Notes under the pieces: generated by a model | What the model was told of the DNA's origin: nothing | The model's input: only the letters and a program-made list of their open reading frames with translations | The model's database searches: none | Source: Hyphococcus sp. | GTDB lineage: Bacteria; Pseudomonadota; Alphaproteobacteria; Caulobacterales; Parvularculaceae | Length of the DNA stretch: 64,000 nt | Direction: 5' to 3' | Assembly (NCBI GenBank): GCA_028284345.1 | Contig: JANQRY010000003.1 | Span: 806,001 to 870,000 of the forward strand | Made by a program: the position numbers and the translations under genes | Shown here: piece by piece, positions 50,917-60,655 of the stretch | Layout of the letters: every line of letters begins with the position of its first letter | Numbering within the stretch: position 1 is the first letter of the stretch

Positions 50917-51576
50917 TTACGGATACACCCGTTCGCTTTGCCAGTCGGCCTCGGGCGTTTCGCGCCAGTAGACGAGGCGGTCGTGCAGGCGGAACGGGCG
51001 GTTGACCCAGAACTCGATTTCGATCGGCGTCAGCCGGTAGCCGGACCAGTGATCCGGGCGCGGCACGTCGGCGCCGTCATAGGCCCGGTCGAGCCGTTCA
51101 ATCTCGCGCTCAAGGGCTTCGCGGCTTTCCATGGGCCGGGACTGCGCCGAGGCGCGGGCGCCAAGCTGTGCGTTTCGGGCGCGGGTCGCGAAATAGGCGT
51201 CCGCCTCCTCGTCGCTGACGCGTTCGACGCGGCCGCGGAAACGCACCTGTCGGCGGATGGTCTTCCAGTGAAAACACGCCGCCGCCTGCGGGTTGGCGGC
51301 GATCTCTTCGCCCTTGGCGCTTTCCACATTGGTGTAAAAGGTCAGGCCGCACGCATCGACCTCTTTCAAAAGCACCATGCGCACATTGGGCAGGTTGTGC
51401 TTGTCGGCGGTCGCCAGCGCCATCGTATTGGGGTCGTTCGGTTCCGTCTCGCCGGCCTTGGCCAGCCATTCGGCGAACAGGGCGAAGGGATCGTGAATGG
51501 TGAAGACCTCGCCCTGGTCCTCTTCGGCGCCATAGGCTTCCGCGCTCGGGCTCGGCGGTATCAAATCATCCGACAT
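50917..51576 (-). CDS. pdxH: Pyridoxamine 5'-phosphate oxidase
   Basis: A 219-residue FMN enzyme that oxidises pyridoxine- or pyridoxamine-5'-phosphate to PLP, last step of vitamin B6 synthesis and salvage. Family motifs: PNVRMVLLKEVDACGLTFYTN split about residue 75, SAKGEEIAANPQAAACFHW (FMN site), RQVRFRGRVERVS, and the C-terminal RPFRLHDRLVYWR with EADWQSERVYP, the signature ending. Length is typical (about 218). Divergent from aroC across 109 bp. Confidence 0.97.
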   Translation of the reverse strand: MSDDLIPPSPSAEAYGAEEDQGEVFTIHDPFALFAEWLAKAGETEPNDPNTMALATADKHNLPNVRMVLLKEVDACGLTFYTNVESAKGEEIAANPQAAACFHWKTIRRQVRFRGRVERVSDEEADAYFATRARNAQLGARASAQSRPMESREALEREIERLDRAYDGADVPRPDHWSGYRLTPIEIEFWVNRPFRLHDRLVYWRETPEADWQSERVYP

Positions 51577-51685
51577 ATCAATGTCCGTTTACGTCCGATA
51601 AATCGCGGCCCGCCTATTATGCGGGCCGGGCGACGCATGATAGGGTGCGGGCCATTGAAATCAACGCCGCTGACGGAAATCATCC

Positions 51686-52786
51686 ATGTCCTTCAACAGC
51701 TTCGGCCGGGTATTCCGATTTACGACCTGGGGCGAGTCCCACGGGCCCGCCCTTGGCGTGGTCATTGACGGCTGCCCGCCGGGGCTGACGCTGCGCGCGG
51801 ACGACATCCAGACCTTTCTCGACAAGCGCAAGCCCGGCGGGTCGAAATTCGTCACCCAGCGCAAGGAACCGGACCGGGTCACGATCCTCTCCGGCGTCTT
51901 TGAGGACGACCGGACGGACGGCCCCCGCACTACCGGAACGCCGATCAGCCTGATGATCGAGAATGTCGACCAGCGCTCGAAGGACTATGCGGACATTCGC
52001 GACAAATACCGGCCCGGCCACGCCGACATCACCTATGACGCGAAATACGGCCTTCGCGATTATCGCGGCGGCGGACGGTCCTCGGCGCGGGAGACGGCGG
52101 CGCGTGTCGCCGCCGGCGCGGTGGCGGAACTGGCCTTGAAGGATATTCTGGGTAAGGACTTCTCCATTCGCGCCTGTCTCGTTCAGATGGGCGAACACAA
52201 AATCGACCGCAACAATTTCGACTGGGCCGAGATTGAAAAAAATCCCTTCTGGTGCCCCGACGCGGCGGCGGCAAAAGTGTGGGAAAGCGAACTCGACGCC
52301 GCGCGCAAGGCGGGCTCTTCCATGGGCGCCGTCGTCGAAGTCGTCGCCTCAGGCGCGCCGGCGGGTCTCGGCGCGCCGGTCTACGGCAAGCTCGACGCCG
52401 ACCTTGCAAGCGCCATGATGTCGATCAACGCGGCCAAGGGCGTCGAGATCGGCGCCGGGTTCGAGGCGGCAAGGCTCTCCGGCGAGGAAAACGCCGATGA
52501 AATCCGTATAAAGAACGGCGCGCCGCATTTCTTGTCGAACAAGGCCGGCGGCGTCCTCGGTGGCATCTCCACCGGTCAGGACATCGTCGTCCGCTTCGCG
52601 GTCAAGCCGACCTCGTCGATCCTATCCCCGCGCAAGACCATCACCGCGCAAGGGGAAGAGACCGAGATCGTTACCAAGGGCCGCCACGACCCCTGCGTCG
52701 GCATCCGCGCCGTCCCGGTGGGCGCGGCGATGATGGCCCTCGTCCTCGCCGATCACGTCATGCTGCACCGCGCCCAGTGCGGATAA
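51686..52786 (+). CDS. aroC: Chorismate synthase
   Basis: A 366-residue enzyme that makes chorismate from EPSP with reduced FMN as catalyst, the last shikimate step. Signatures: [19 protein letters not shown] near residue 15, [20 protein letters not shown] around 115 and [18 protein letters not shown] around 255. No obvious operon partner; it ends 2 bp before the MddA-like gene, which is on the other strand. Confidence 0.97.
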   Translation: MSFNSFGRVFRFTTWGESHGPALGVVIDGCPPGLTLRADDIQTFLDKRKPGGSKFVTQRKEPDRVTILSGVFEDDRTDGPRTTGTPISLMIENVDQRSKDYADIRDKYRPGHADITYDAKYGLRDYRGGGRSSARETAARVAAGAVAELALKDILGKDFSIRACLVQMGEHKIDRNNFDWAEIEKNPFWCPDAAAAKVWESELDAARKAGSSMGAVVEVVASGAPAGLGAPVYGKLDADLASAMMSINAAKGVEIGAGFEAARLSGEENADEIRIKNGAPHFLSNKAGGVLGGISTGQDIVVRFAVKPTSSILSPRKTITAQGEETEIVTKGRHDPCVGIRAVPVGAAMMALVLADHVMLHRAQCG

Positions 52787-52788
52787 GC

Positions 52789-53535
52789 CTATTTGCCGCC
52801 GCCGAAGGGCAGGATCACCGGCACTTTCGCCATATAGTCACGATATTTGTCGCCAAAAAGAGCGACCATGTCGCGTTCTTCATAGCCGATCGCAATAAAA
52901 ATATAGATCGTCCATATCGCGGCGAAGAGCAGGTGTCCCACCGTCATATGCGACGTCGCCCAGAACATCGTGATCCAACCCAGATAAAGCGGATGACGGA
53001 TATGTTTGTAGAGGGACGGCGTTACGAATTGCGGCCCCGGCGCCTCCCTGTTCTTAAACCGGCTCCAGCCCTGCATCAGGCCGAATAAATGGAAGTGATT
53101 GATGAGAACCGTCGCCAATAGAACGAGCGCAACGCCGAGGAAGTAGAGCACGGTGAGAACGCCGCTCCACAAGGGCGTTTCAACTGACCAGACGACAGCG
53201 GGCATGGGCCGCCAGTAAGCAAAGAGCAGCACCAGCAAGATAACGGTCGCCAAGACATAAGTGCTGCGCTCCATCGACCACGGAACAATTTTCGTCCATG
53301 CCTTCTTGAAACCCTGGCGCGCCATGATCGTGTGCTGCAAGCCGAACAACACCAAAAGGCCGATATTCACCAGCACAGCGGCCGCGCCCGCGGCCCGAGC
53401 CGGTCCCGCATCAATTGTTTTCGGCGCGCCGAAAAACGATGTCATGTCGCCGCCCACAAACGCAATCAAATACAAAAATGACGCCAAAAATAAAACATAC
53501 GCGACAACGCTATAAACAAGTGCGATAACGCCCAT
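52789..53535 (-). CDS. NnrU/isoprenylcysteine-methyltransferase-like membrane protein (methanethiol S-methyltransferase, MddA-like)
   Basis: A 248-residue protein with about five to six transmembrane helices. It has the LFGLQHTIMARQGFKKAW and ERSTYVLATV segments and the C-terminal SLYKHIRHPLYLGW, the S-adenosylmethionine-binding RHPxYxG motif of the family. MddA methylates methanethiol to dimethyl sulfide. SD AAGGAGA precedes the ATG. The function in this strain is inferred from family resemblance only. Confidence 0.75.
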   Translation of the reverse strand: MGVIALVYSVVAYVLFLASFLYLIAFVGGDMTSFFGAPKTIDAGPARAAGAAAVLVNIGLLVLFGLQHTIMARQGFKKAWTKIVPWSMERSTYVLATVILLVLLFAYWRPMPAVVWSVETPLWSGVLTVLYFLGVALVLLATVLINHFHLFGLMQGWSRFKNREAPGPQFVTPSLYKHIRHPLYLGWITMFWATSHMTVGHLLFAAIWTIYIFIAIGYEERDMVALFGDKYRDYMAKVPVILPFGGGK

Positions 53536-53728
53536 GACTATCTCCTTTGCCGATACGTTATTTTCGAAGAGCGGCGCTTAATAGAAGCGCGCAACCGAGC
53601 CGTCAAAGAAAATCAATATTGCAGTGCGTCAATTCCGTATACGGCTTGATATTCCACGCATAGTCGCACATCGGATTCTCTGTAGCCGGAACATTTTGCT
53701 CTAACTTCGCCGCCATTTGCGCGCGCAA

Positions 53729-54466
53729 TCAATTGCGGCGCTTGACGGCGCCGATCAGAAACTCCTGATTGCCGTCGCCGCCGGAGATCGGGCTTTCGAT
53801 CCAGCCGGTCGATTGCCAGTCCGGCAAGGCATCGAGCCATGCAGCGATGTCCTCGGCGACACCGGCGGCGTTTTCGCGGTCCGGCTTGACGATGCCGCCC
53901 TTGCCGATGCGGTCGCGGCCCACCTCAAACTGCGGCTTGATCAGGGCGAGCAGCCGCGCGCACGGAGCAGCAAGCGCCAATGCTGGCGGCAACGCTTTTT
54001 TGAGAGAGATAAAACTGACGTCGCAGACAATTAGGTCGATCGGATCGGGAACAAGCGTTCGCGAGAGATCTTTCGCATGAGTCTTTTCGAGATTAACGAC
54101 GCGCGTGTTGGCGCGCAGCGCGTCGTGTAATTGTCCATGGCCCACATCGACGGCGTAGACTTTCGCGGCGCCCGCGCGCAGGAGGACATCCGTAAAGCCG
54201 CCGGTCGAGGCGCCGAGATCGAGGCAGATTTTTCCTGCCGGATCAACTTCCATCGTCCGAAGCGCCGCAGCAAGCTTCACCCCGCCGCGGGAAACAAAGG
54301 GATGCGCTTCGCCTTCGGCGACGACGTCGTCGCCTTCGGAAATTTGTTTCGACGGTTTCGTCGAAACGGCGCCGTTGACGCGGACCAGACCCGCCGCAAT
54401 CGCCGCTTGCGCCCGGGCGCGGGAGTCGTACACGCCGGATTGAACGAGATGTAAGTCGAGCCGCAT
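53729..54466 (-). CDS. tlyA: TlyA-family RNA methyltransferase / hemolysin A
   Basis: A 245-residue protein with an N-terminal S4 RNA-binding domain (RLDLHLVQSGVYDSRARAQAAI) and a Rossmann methyltransferase domain containing LDLGASTGGFTDVLL (SAM site), VDVGHGQLHDALR and the DVSFISL catalytic region. In other bacteria TlyA 2'-O-methylates 16S and 23S rRNA cytidines. Alphaproteobacteria commonly have it near dxs, as here. Confidence 0.93.
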   Translation of the reverse strand: MRLDLHLVQSGVYDSRARAQAAIAAGLVRVNGAVSTKPSKQISEGDDVVAEGEAHPFVSRGGVKLAAALRTMEVDPAGKICLDLGASTGGFTDVLLRAGAAKVYAVDVGHGQLHDALRANTRVVNLEKTHAKDLSRTLVPDPIDLIVCDVSFISLKKALPPALALAAPCARLLALIKPQFEVGRDRIGKGGIVKPDRENAAGVAEDIAAWLDALPDWQSTGWIESPISGGDGNQEFLIGAVKRRN

Positions 54467-54506
54467 GGGCGCACGCCAGTCCTAGATGAACGCGCGCGAC
54501 CCTAAA

Positions 54507-55421
54507 TCAGTTGCGCGCCGTCATCAAAAACCGCGCCAGCGGCGGGGCGATGCGGGCAAGGCCCACCGTGGCGCGAAGCTTGGGGTTGCGGCCGCGGATG
54601 AGCGCCTCTTCGGCGTGCTCGTGAAAGGCGCCGAACTGACCGTCGCGCAGGGCCGCTTTCGCCTTGTTGAGCGCCATGGTGTAGCGCAGCTTGTCGATCC
54701 GCCGGTCGCAAAGCACCATCAGATCCGGCCGCGCCGCGCGCAGTTTTTCATAGACCCGGATCGTGAAGGCGCTGAGGCGAACGTCGTTCGACGACAGGGA
54801 ATCGTCCCGCAGACGATACCAGGCGAGCGGTTCGTCCAAATACGCCGCCTTGCCGCCGGCGGCGAGGATGCGGATCCATAAGTCGAAATCCTGCGCGTTG
54901 CGCAAGTCGTTATCGAAGCCGCCGACGCTTTCAAACCACGGGCGGCGCATGGTCACGGCGGTGTAAACCTGGAAGGCGCGGGCGGCGACGCGCTTTAACG
55001 TCACCGGCGGAACCATTTTCACATTGTCCGAACAGCGATTGCCGGGGATCTTTTCGTCCGCGAAAGTGTTCGCGTCGCACGCGACAAAGGCGAGGTCCGG
55101 CGCCGCTTCGAGCGCGCCCAGCATTTTCTCAAGGTAATCCGGCGCCCAGGCGTCGTCGGCGTCGAGCATCGACAGGAAGGGGCTTTGCGCGCCTTGCGCA
55201 GCCCGATTGCGCGCTGCCGCCGCGCCGGCGTTTTCCTGTTGAATGACCTCAATGCGCTTGTCGCTAAAGGAGCGCGCCACCTCATCGGTTTCGTCGGTGC
55301 TGCCGTCGTCGACGATAACGAGTGTCCAGTCCTCGCGCGTCTGGGCCAGCACGCTTTCAATCGCGTCGCCAATATAGGGGCCCACATTGAAGGCCGGCAT
55401 GATGATGGTCGTTGCGGACAT
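54507..55421 (-). CDS. Family 2 glycosyltransferase
   Basis: A 304-residue GT-A fold enzyme. N-terminal TIIMPAFNVGPYIGDAIESV, VDDGSTDETDE (UDP contact), QENAGAAAARNRA and SMLDADDAW (the DxD metal site) are all in place; the C-terminal part has AQDFDLWIRILAAGG and the KLRYTMALNKAKAAL helices. Inverting transfer of a sugar to a lipid or protein at the cell surface is expected; the acceptor is unknown. No polysaccharide cluster is around it. Confidence 0.9.
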   Translation of the reverse strand: MSATTIIMPAFNVGPYIGDAIESVLAQTREDWTLVIVDDGSTDETDEVARSFSDKRIEVIQQENAGAAAARNRAAQGAQSPFLSMLDADDAWAPDYLEKMLGALEAAPDLAFVACDANTFADEKIPGNRCSDNVKMVPPVTLKRVAARAFQVYTAVTMRRPWFESVGGFDNDLRNAQDFDLWIRILAAGGKAAYLDEPLAWYRLRDDSLSSNDVRLSAFTIRVYEKLRAARPDLMVLCDRRIDKLRYTMALNKAKAALRDGQFGAFHEHAEEALIRGRNPKLRATVGLARIAPPLARFLMTARN

Positions 55422-55552
55422 CGGTTGAGACACTCGCGCTGCGCGAAGGCCCATGCATGCAGGTTGCGCGCCGATTTGGCGCGCCGCCGCTGTTAATCAT
55501 GACGGTTAACTTTTGACGCAGGGATGCGCGGGCGTTTATGCCGCAACGGGCG

Positions 55553-55780
55553 CTAGCCGCCGTCCCGCGTCGCCGCGTGGATCGCCTCAAGGCGGTCGCC
55601 CTGAGCGCAGATCTCTCGCCGCATGTCGCGCAGACGGGACGCGGCCCATTCATCGCGCGTCTCAGCCCGGCGTAATTCGTCGGCGATGGCGCTGAGGCGG
55701 GCGTCGATCTGAAGACGCAACCGGGCAATCTCTGCTTCGATCACCGCGAGCTTCTGCTCAGCGTGGTCATCCCCCATCAT
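55553..55780 (-). CDS. Small coiled-coil protein
   Basis: A 75-residue protein made almost entirely of charged heptad-like helix (EQKLAVIEAEIARLRLQID, ELRRAETRDEWAASRLRDM). It could be a short structural or accessory protein. No ribosome site was clear, the opposite strand is also open, and no homologue comes to mind, so confidence is moderate. Confidence 0.45.
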   Translation of the reverse strand: MMGDDHAEQKLAVIEAEIARLRLQIDARLSAIADELRRAETRDEWAASRLRDMRREICAQGDRLEAIHAATRDGG

Positions 55781-55946
55781 CGTTAAGCAAGCCCGGCTGC
55801 GTCGGACGGCAAAATCAAGTTTTCTGGCAATAAAGTCAACCTGTTTTCCGATTAAACGCGAGTATTATTTGACGCAGGCCCTATCTCTTCAAATAAATAC
55901 CGAACAGAAGCTGGCAATCCCCGCCGGCTTTATTGAGATCGCTTTC

Positions 55947-56176
55947 CTATTTCCGGTTGAGCCGGCGAACGACCCATTTCGCCGACGTCTGGCCCGCAAG
56001 CACGCGCAACAGGATATGGCGCGCGCCGTGTTCGCCGCTGCCGGTTTCGAGCCATACGGCGCTGACGCCAAGCACGGCGGCGATCTTTTCAACGATATCG
56101 TGGGGCGGCGGCGTATCGCCGGTTTCCCATTCGGCGGCGGCCGGAAAACCGGTATTTTTAGCCGGCGAACAGGCTA
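55947..56176 (-). pseudogene. C-terminal remnant of an XRE-type regulator
   Basis: In one minus-strand frame, ending at a stop at 55947-55949, the translation reads AAAEWETGDTPPPHDIVEKI, AAVLGVSAVWLETGSGEHG and then ILLRVLAGQTSAKWVVRRL to the stop. This is the second half of a Cro/CI-type helix-turn-helix domain (WETG...PP...EKIA..LGVS..WL.TG) with no first half and no start codon: upstream it runs into the end of dxs. I take it as a decayed fragment; it could be expressed only as a fused read-through. Confidence 0.45.
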
Positions 56177-58087
56177 GCCGCGAAGGTTTACGACCTCCGC
56201 CGTCATGCCCAGCGCCTCGCGGGCGCGTTCGACAATATGCGCCGCGTTAAGGCGTGCCGTTTCGTACATGTTGTAGGGCGAATCCTGGTCCTGGAAGACG
56301 TCCGGCAAGATCATCGTGCGGATCTTCAGCCCCGCATCGAGGAGCCCGGCGTCCGACAGGAAATGCAGCACAAAGGCGCCGAAGCCGCCGCGCGAACCCT
56401 CTTCCACCGTGATCAGGACTTCATGATTGCGCGCAAGATCGAGAACAAGGTCATGATCGAGGGGTTTGGCGAAGCGGGCGTCGGCCACGGTCGTCGACAG
56501 CCCTTGGGCTTCGAGCGCATCGGCGGCTTTCAGCGCTTCGGCCAGCCGCCCGCCATAGGCGAGGAGCGCCACCTTGGTTCCTTCACGGACAATGCGGCCC
56601 TTGCCGATGTCGAGGATCGTTCCCTTTTCAGGCAGGTCGACGCCGACCCCCTCGCCGCGCGGATAGCGGAACGCGATCGGGCCCTCGTCATAAGCGACCG
56701 CGGTCGCCGTCATGTGGACGAGTTCGGCTTCGTCGCCCGCGGCCATCAACACCATGTTGGGCAGGCAGCCGAGATAGGCGATGTCAAACGCGCCCGCATG
56801 GGTCTGGCCGTCGGCGCCGACGAGCCCGGCCCGGTCCATGGGAATGCGCACCGGCAGGTTCTGGATCGCCACGTCGTGAACGACGCTGTCATAGCCGCGC
56901 TGAAGGAAAGTCGAGTAGATCGCCGCAAAGGGCTTCATGCCGTCGGCGGCCATGCCGGCGGCGAAGGTGACCGCGTGCTGCTCGGCGATGCCCACGTCGT
57001 AACAGCGCTCCGGATAGACCTCGGCAAACATATCAAGCGACGTGCCCGACGGCATCGCCGCGGTGACGCCAATGATCTTGTCGTCGGTTTCCGCTTCCTT
57101 GATCAGCGCTTTCGCAAAGACTTTCTGATAGGCCGGCGCGTTGGGCGTTCCCTTTTTCTGCTTGCCGGAGACGACGTCAAACTTGGCAACGCCGTGATAC
57201 TTGTCGGCGGATTCTTCCGCAGGCGGATAACCGGCGCCCTTGCGCGTCACCACATGGACGAGGACGGGCCCCTCTTTCATGTCGCGCGCGTTTTCCAGCA
57301 CCGGCACAAGCTGGTCGAGATTGTGTCCGTCAATGGGGCCCACATAGTAAAAGCCGAGCTCCTCGAACAGCGTGCCGCCGGTCATCATGCCGCGGCCGTA
57401 TTCTTCCGCCTTGGCGAGCTGTTTGTAGACCGCTTTCGGCAAGCGCTTGGCGAGCTGTTTGCCGAAGGAACGGAAGCCCTGATAGACACCCGAAGAAGAC
57501 GCGCGGGCGAGATAGGCGCTCATGGCGCCGACGGGCGGGGCGATCGACATGTCGTTGTCGTTGAGGATCACCACCAGTTTCGAGCCGAGATGGCCGGCGT
57601 TATTGAGCCCCTCATAGGCCATGCCCCCGGACATGGAGCCGTCGCCGATCACCGCGATGGACGTCGTCTCCTTGCCGAGATGGCGCGAAGCTTCGGCGAA
57701 CCCGGTGGCGGCGGAAATCGACGTCGCCGCATGGGCCGCGCCGAACGGGTCGTATTCGCTTTCCGACCGCTTGGTGAACCCGGAAAGGCCGCCGCCCTGA
57801 CGCAGGGTGCGGATGCGGTCGCGCCGGCCGGTAAGAATCTTGTGGGGGTAGCACTGGTGGCCCACGTCCCAGACGAGGCGGTCGTCCGGCGTGTTGAAGA
57901 CATAATGGATCGCCGTCGTCAGCTCGACGACGCCAAGCCCGGAGCCGAGATGCCCGCCGGTGACGGACACCGCGTCGATCATCTCCGCGCGCAACTCGTC
58001 CGCCAACTGGCGCAGTTGCGATTTCTCCAGCTTGCGCAAATCCGCCGGATAATTGACTTGATCAAGCAGCGGCGTTTCGACAGCCAT
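56174..58087 (-). CDS. dxs: 1-deoxy-D-xylulose-5-phosphate synthase
   Basis: A 637-residue thiamine-diphosphate transketolase-type enzyme that makes DXP from pyruvate and glyceraldehyde-3-phosphate, first step of the MEP isoprenoid pathway. TPP motif [19 protein letters not shown] then ILNDND near residue 150; the C-terminal transketolase signature [20 protein letters not shown] near residue 420. The start at 58087 follows GAGAGGGGAAGAC; seven codons of open frame precede it. Its stop overlaps the XRE remnant. Confidence 0.97.
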   Translation of the reverse strand: MAVETPLLDQVNYPADLRKLEKSQLRQLADELRAEMIDAVSVTGGHLGSGLGVVELTTAIHYVFNTPDDRLVWDVGHQCYPHKILTGRRDRIRTLRQGGGLSGFTKRSESEYDPFGAAHAATSISAATGFAEASRHLGKETTSIAVIGDGSMSGGMAYEGLNNAGHLGSKLVVILNDNDMSIAPPVGAMSAYLARASSSGVYQGFRSFGKQLAKRLPKAVYKQLAKAEEYGRGMMTGGTLFEELGFYYVGPIDGHNLDQLVPVLENARDMKEGPVLVHVVTRKGAGYPPAEESADKYHGVAKFDVVSGKQKKGTPNAPAYQKVFAKALIKEAETDDKIIGVTAAMPSGTSLDMFAEVYPERCYDVGIAEQHAVTFAAGMAADGMKPFAAIYSTFLQRGYDSVVHDVAIQNLPVRIPMDRAGLVGADGQTHAGAFDIAYLGCLPNMVLMAAGDEAELVHMTATAVAYDEGPIAFRYPRGEGVGVDLPEKGTILDIGKGRIVREGTKVALLAYGGRLAEALKAADALEAQGLSTTVADARFAKPLDHDLVLDLARNHEVLITVEEGSRGGFGAFVLHFLSDAGLLDAGLKIRTMILPDVFQDQDSPYNMYETARLNAAHIVERAREALGMTAEVVNLRG

Positions 58088-58334
58088 TTTGTCTTCCCCT
58101 CTCATCATTCGGGACCCGCCGGCGGTTTGTCGCAGACGCGCGCAAAGACGCGCTGCGACCGCGGCGAAAGCAGCCCCTTCTAGCGACTTTAGCCGTTTTC
58201 ACCACCCCTTCTCCTGTGAAATCGCGGCAAGTTGAGGACGGTTTCAGGGCGGGGTGACAAGAATGCCGCAGGGCCCGTTTGCGGGCTGGCGGCCGGCGGC
58301 GTAAGATTTGGAAATATTTATGGAGGGGACCAGG

Positions 58335-59477
58335 ATGACAAGGCGCATCTGGGCGGCGTTTGTTGCAACGGTATTCACGTTCGGATTTGCCGCGGCCGCC
58401 GTAGCGAACGACCCGGCCTATTTGGCGCAGTACAAGCTCTATAATCAGGCGCTGGAGGCGGGAGACACCGCCGCCGCCGCCGATCACGCTAAAGCCGCAT
58501 GGATCGCGGCAGAAACCGAACTCGGCGACGACCGGCTGACGGCAATTCTGGCCTATAATTATGGGCTGCTGATTGTAACAGCCGACCCGAAAAACGCCCT
58601 TGCGCCATTGCGACGGGCGAGCGAACTAGCGGATGCAGGCTTAGGCGATCTACCGGCGGAAGAACTCGCAAAGTATTTGGCCTACGCGGAATTTACGAAC
58701 AGCGGAGGGGGCGGGCGCGAGACCAAAAGACTCCGTGAGGCGCTACTTGCGTTTGAAGAAGCGGCGGCAACGACAGCGGAAGACGCGTTCATGTGGCTGC
58801 AGCTCGCATATGCCGAACTGAACAAAGAACGATACCGACGCGCCGTATTCGCCGCGGACAAATCACTGGCCGCAATCGACGCCACTGAGCCCAGCGATCT
58901 TGTCGTCAAACCGCAAGCGCTTTTGGTGCGCGGCGTTGCTGCTTTGATTCCCTTTCCACGAACGGTTGTCGATGTAGCGCGTGCTCATGATGATTTCACA
59001 ACTGCAATTAACTTGTACCCGCCACAACAAGACGTCGAGTCATTTGACAGGACGTTCGCCCAAACGATCGCATGGCACTCTGCATCAGGCGCCGCCCTAT
59101 TGAGTATGGGCAAAGACCACTCTTCAATTGACGATAGGACGGGCGTTGCTCTTAATACGAACAAAGAATATTTCGCATCTGCGATCGGCAGACCAAAGGA
59201 TTGCCGCACGGTGTGGGAAAGGCGAAACCCGCCGAATTTTCCCACCGATGCTCTGGATAAGGGTTATATCGGCGCAGTGGTGCTGGTTTACGATATCTCT
59301 GATGACGGCGTAGTTACGAATGCGAAAGTGCTTGCAGAGGTCCCAGGCGATACGTTCGGCGAAATCGCTGCTAGATCCGTTGCTAGATGGAAAATTGAAA
59401 CGCCGCCCGTTGATCACCCCGGCTGCCGCACAAATGTCATGACCAATTTTCATTTTGTCATCGAAGATACATATTAA
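58335..59477 (+). CDS. Secreted TPR-like protein with C-terminal TonB domain
   Basis: A 380-residue protein. A signal peptide (MTRRIWAAFVATVFTFGFAAAAVA) is followed by helical TPR-like repeats (residues about 30-260). The last 90 residues form a TonB C-terminal domain: YIGAVVLVYDISDDGVVTNA, VPGDTFGEIAARSVARWKIETPP. It lacks the N-terminal anchor and proline-rich linker of normal TonB, so it is not a standard energy transducer; it could be a periplasmic partner of the receptors or a protein that binds their TonB box. The second half (58900-59460) is visibly less GC-rich than its surroundings. SD AGGGGACCAGG precedes the ATG. Confidence 0.8.
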   Translation: MTRRIWAAFVATVFTFGFAAAAVANDPAYLAQYKLYNQALEAGDTAAAADHAKAAWIAAETELGDDRLTAILAYNYGLLIVTADPKNALAPLRRASELADAGLGDLPAEELAKYLAYAEFTNSGGGGRETKRLREALLAFEEAAATTAEDAFMWLQLAYAELNKERYRRAVFAADKSLAAIDATEPSDLVVKPQALLVRGVAALIPFPRTVVDVARAHDDFTTAINLYPPQQDVESFDRTFAQTIAWHSASGAALLSMGKDHSSIDDRTGVALNTNKEYFASAIGRPKDCRTVWERRNPPNFPTDALDKGYIGAVVLVYDISDDGVVTNAKVLAEVPGDTFGEIAARSVARWKIETPPVDHPGCRTNVMTNFHFVIEDTY

Positions 59478-59482
59478 CGGTA

Positions 59483-60298
59483 GTGATTTCCCTCAACAAC
59501 AAACGCTGCATCGTCACCGGCGCAGGCTCCGGGATCGGGCGGGCCGTGGCGCTTGATCTCGCCTGGCGGGGCGCGTCGCTGGCCCTTTCCGACATCGATG
59601 AGGCGGGCCTTGCCGAGACCCGCAACCTGATCGGCGGCGGCGGCGACCGCCATCGTCATGACCGGCTCGACGTGTCGGACCGGGATGCGGTTGCGCGCTA
59701 TGCTGCGAGCCTATCGAACGCATGGGGGCCGGCGAATTTTCTGTTCAACATTGCCGGCCTCAGCCGCATCGGCGCGTTCGCCGAAACGCCTCTGGCGTCC
59801 TTTGACAAGGTGATGGATGTCAATTTCTACGGCACGGTCGCCATGTGCCGGGCGTTTCTGCCGCAGCTTCGCGAAACCCGGGGCACGATCGTCAACATCT
59901 CGTCCATCTTCGGCCTGATCGGCTTTCCGGGCCAGGCCCATTACTGCGCGTCGAAATTCGCCGTACGCGGATTTTCCGAAACCCTGGCCATGGAGCTGGC
60001 GCCCGAAGGCGTTTGCGTCACCTGCGTGCACCCGGGCGCCGTCGCCACCAACATCGTGCGCGCGGCAGAACTCGACGCCCTGCCCGGCGGCGTTAAATCG
60101 CGGGAGAAATTCAACAAGAAGTTCGACAAGGCCGCACGCACCAGCCCCGAACGCGCCGCGCGCGTTATCGTCAACGGCGCGGCAAAGGGCAAACGCCGGA
60201 TCGTCGTCGGCGCCGACGGGCATGTGGTTTCAATTCTTCAGCGCCTGTTCCCGCGCAGCTACGCATGGCTGCCCCCGCGCCTGATCGGCTGGCGGTAG
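59483..60298 (+). CDS. Short-chain dehydrogenase/reductase
   Basis: A 271-residue NAD(P)-dependent SDR. Features: TGAGSGIG cofactor loop at 13-20, ALSDID acidic residue at the end of strand 2 (NAD preference), NIAGLS, catalytic serine in NISSIFG and YCASK with the catalytic Tyr-Lys pair. The start is a GTG 6 bp behind the TonB-C gene with weak ribosome pairing. The C-terminal KRRIVVGADGHVVSIL...PRSYAWLPP end suggests the branch with retinol-dehydrogenase-like enzymes. Substrate unknown. Confidence 0.92.
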   Translation: MISLNNKRCIVTGAGSGIGRAVALDLAWRGASLALSDIDEAGLAETRNLIGGGGDRHRHDRLDVSDRDAVARYAASLSNAWGPANFLFNIAGLSRIGAFAETPLASFDKVMDVNFYGTVAMCRAFLPQLRETRGTIVNISSIFGLIGFPGQAHYCASKFAVRGFSETLAMELAPEGVCVTCVHPGAVATNIVRAAELDALPGGVKSREKFNKKFDKAARTSPERAARVIVNGAAKGKRRIVVGADGHVVSILQRLFPRSYAWLPPRLIGWR

Positions 60299-60330
60299 GA
60301 TCAGGTTACGACCTTCTGCTTCGGTAAACC

Positions 60331-60364
60331 TCCGCTCATCCCGGCGAAGGCCGGGATGAGCGGA
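60331..60364. repeat. REP-like hairpin, second copy
   Basis: A perfect 15-bp stem (TCCGCTCATCCCGGC, loop GAAG). It matches the hairpin at 3431-3462 in the CATCCCGGC core and lies in the gap between convergent SDR and xseB genes. Confidence 0.75.
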
Positions 60365-60400
60365 CATAATGGTTTAGCCCGCCTAATGCGCAAACCCGCC

Positions 60401-60646
60401 CTACTCGAAACTCGCCGGTTCGGACTTCGGCTTGTCGCCATTACCAACGACGATCTTTTCGATTTTTTCCTGGGCCGATTTCAGCTTGGCCTCGCAATGG
60501 GCTTTCAACTTCGCGCCGCGTTCATAAAGCGCGATTGAATCCTCAAGCTCGGCCTTGCCGCTTTCGAGTTTCGACACGATGTCTTCAAGCTCGGCGAGCG
60601 CCTTTTCAAAGGAGAGCGCTACGATGTCGTCGGGTTTTTTCGCCAT
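60401..60646 (-). CDS. xseB: Exonuclease VII small subunit
   Basis: An 81-residue helical protein: FEKALAELEDIVSKLESGKA, LEDSIALYERGAKLKAHCEA and an acidic tail, the signature of XseB. It complexes with XseA to degrade single-stranded DNA. Nine bp behind the histidine phosphatase; in other Alphaproteobacteria xseB also lies between the histone-deacetylase-like gene and dxs, consistent with this order. Confidence 0.95.
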   Translation of the reverse strand: MAKKPDDIVALSFEKALAELEDIVSKLESGKAELEDSIALYERGAKLKAHCEAKLKSAQEKIEKIVVGNGDKPKSEPASFE

Positions 60647-60655
60647 GAAAGGGAC

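Noticed and set aside
55869..56250. Plus-strand frames between the coiled-coil gene and dxs
   Set aside because: The minus-strand XRE-like remnant explains the coding character better.
56237..58183. 648-codon plus-strand frame opposite dxs
   Set aside because: Shadow frame; the minus-strand dxs has full family motifs.
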